In this document: positions 5,771-6,091 of the stretch, in pieces
How positions within the stretch are numbered: position 1 is the first letter of the stretch
How the letters are laid out: each line of letters opens with the position of its first letter
Source of the DNA: Bacilli bacterium
GTDB lineage: Bacteria; Bacillota_I; Bacilli_A; RFN20; CAG-826
Assembly: GCA_024693415.1 (NCBI GenBank)
Contig: JAILKX010000152.1
Span: 1-6,091 of the forward strand
Reading direction: 5' to 3'
Length of the DNA stretch: 6,091 nt
Made by a program: the position numbers and the translations under genes
The notes under the pieces: model-generated
Databases searched by the model: none
Told to the model about the DNA's origin: nothing
The model's input: the letters and a program-made list of their open reading frames with translations, nothing else

Positions 5771-6091
5771 TGGAAAGAATCACTTCCGCCGAAATCCTCG
5801 ATAAGGAAATAGCCTCTTGCACCAGAACCTTTGACGCCAAGATCAAAGGCGAAGGCGGCAAGCGCGCCGTCTGCGTCTGCGGCGGCACCGGCTGCATCGC
5901 GAACAATTCCGTCGCGATCGAAGAAGAGCTCGAGAAGCTCATCAAGGAATACAAACTCGAAGACAAAGTCACCGTCAACCACGTCGGCTGCTTCGGCTTC
6001 TGCTCCCAGGGCCCGTTCGTCAAGATCTTCCCGGAGGATACCCTCTATCGCGCGGTGAAGGTCGCTGACGTCCGCAAGATCGTCGAGAATG
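5770..6091 (+). CDS. hydB: NuoF-like NADH-binding subunit, HydB/HndC type, 3'-partial
   Basis: Only the first 107 residues are in the window. They form the thioredoxin-like [2Fe-2S] domain that HydB/HndC-type proteins carry in front of their NuoF core (FMN, NADH and [4Fe-4S] sites, which would lie beyond the edge). Visible cluster ligands are Cys37 and Cys42 (CGGTGC) and Cys74 and Cys78 (GCFGFC, followed by QGP). Cys35 is an extra nearby cysteine. The complex I NuoF lacks this domain, so the gene points to a bifurcating hydrogenase or related dehydrogenase rather than respiratory complex I. The ATG at 5770 shares one base with the preceding TAA; AGAAGGAGG inside the end of the upstream gene (around 5751-5759) serves as ribosome site, so the pair is surely co-transcribed. 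Stoichiometric translation is likely. The gene is open to the window end with no sign of damage. Confidence 0.88.
   Translation, partial: MERITSAEILDKEIASCTRTFDAKIKGEGGKRAVCVCGGTGCIANNSVAIEEELEKLIKEYKLEDKVTVNHVGCFGFCSQGPFVKIFPEDTLYRAVKVADVRKIVEN

Overview
The window carries six protein-coding genes, two of them cut by its edges. They fall into three blocks: a two-gene polysaccharide-hydrolase operon (1-3494), a pair of tail-to-tail genes with nucleic-acid-related or nucleotide-sensing domains (3560-4989), and the start of an operon for an NADH-linked iron-sulfur enzyme, most likely an electron-bifurcating [FeFe]-hydrogenase (5285-6091). The standard bacterial code fits: TGA acts as a stop and tryptophan is TGG. 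Strong AAGGAGG-type ribosome sites, a short lipoprotein signal peptide, HydC/HydB-type subunits and plant-polysaccharide hydrolases suggest a fermentative anaerobic Bacillota from a gut or rumen-like habitat. This is inference from gene content; no rRNA or other taxonomic marker is present.

Block 1. A GH53 endo-beta-1,4-galactanase (5' end outside the window) carries a C-terminal Ig-like segment and a probable carbohydrate-binding module. Its stop codon overlaps by four bases (ATGA) the start of a GH13 alpha-amylase lipoprotein of the MPDLN group (GH13_36-like). The pair probably attacks pectic galactan side chains and starch or malto-oligosaccharides outside the cell. A clear intrinsic terminator follows the amylase gene.

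Block 2. A good extended -10 promoter is embedded in the terminator hairpin and would start transcription at or next to an ATG, implying a leaderless mRNA. The gene encodes an N-terminal domain resembling the extension of MmcQ/YjbR-type proteins joined to an EVE/PUA-like C-terminal domain. Converging on it is a gene for a HEPN-like domain (RNxxxH motif) fused to a CBS pair. The 295-bp divergent region upstream of that gene (4990-5284) is AT-rich and contains a long imperfect inverted repeat and a second, smaller dyad just before the next gene.

Block 3. A NuoE-like [2Fe-2S] subunit (HydC/HndA type) is followed, with a one-base TAATG overlap, by a NuoF-like subunit starting with its own thioredoxin-like [2Fe-2S] domain (HydB/HndC type). 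The second gene runs off the window, and a HydA-type catalytic subunit would be expected beyond it.

No mobile element, CRISPR array, tRNA or rRNA was recognised. No clearly new system is visible. The least ordinary features are the two domain fusions in block 2, the terminator/promoter overlap with predicted leaderless start, and the undescribed inverted repeat in the divergent region.
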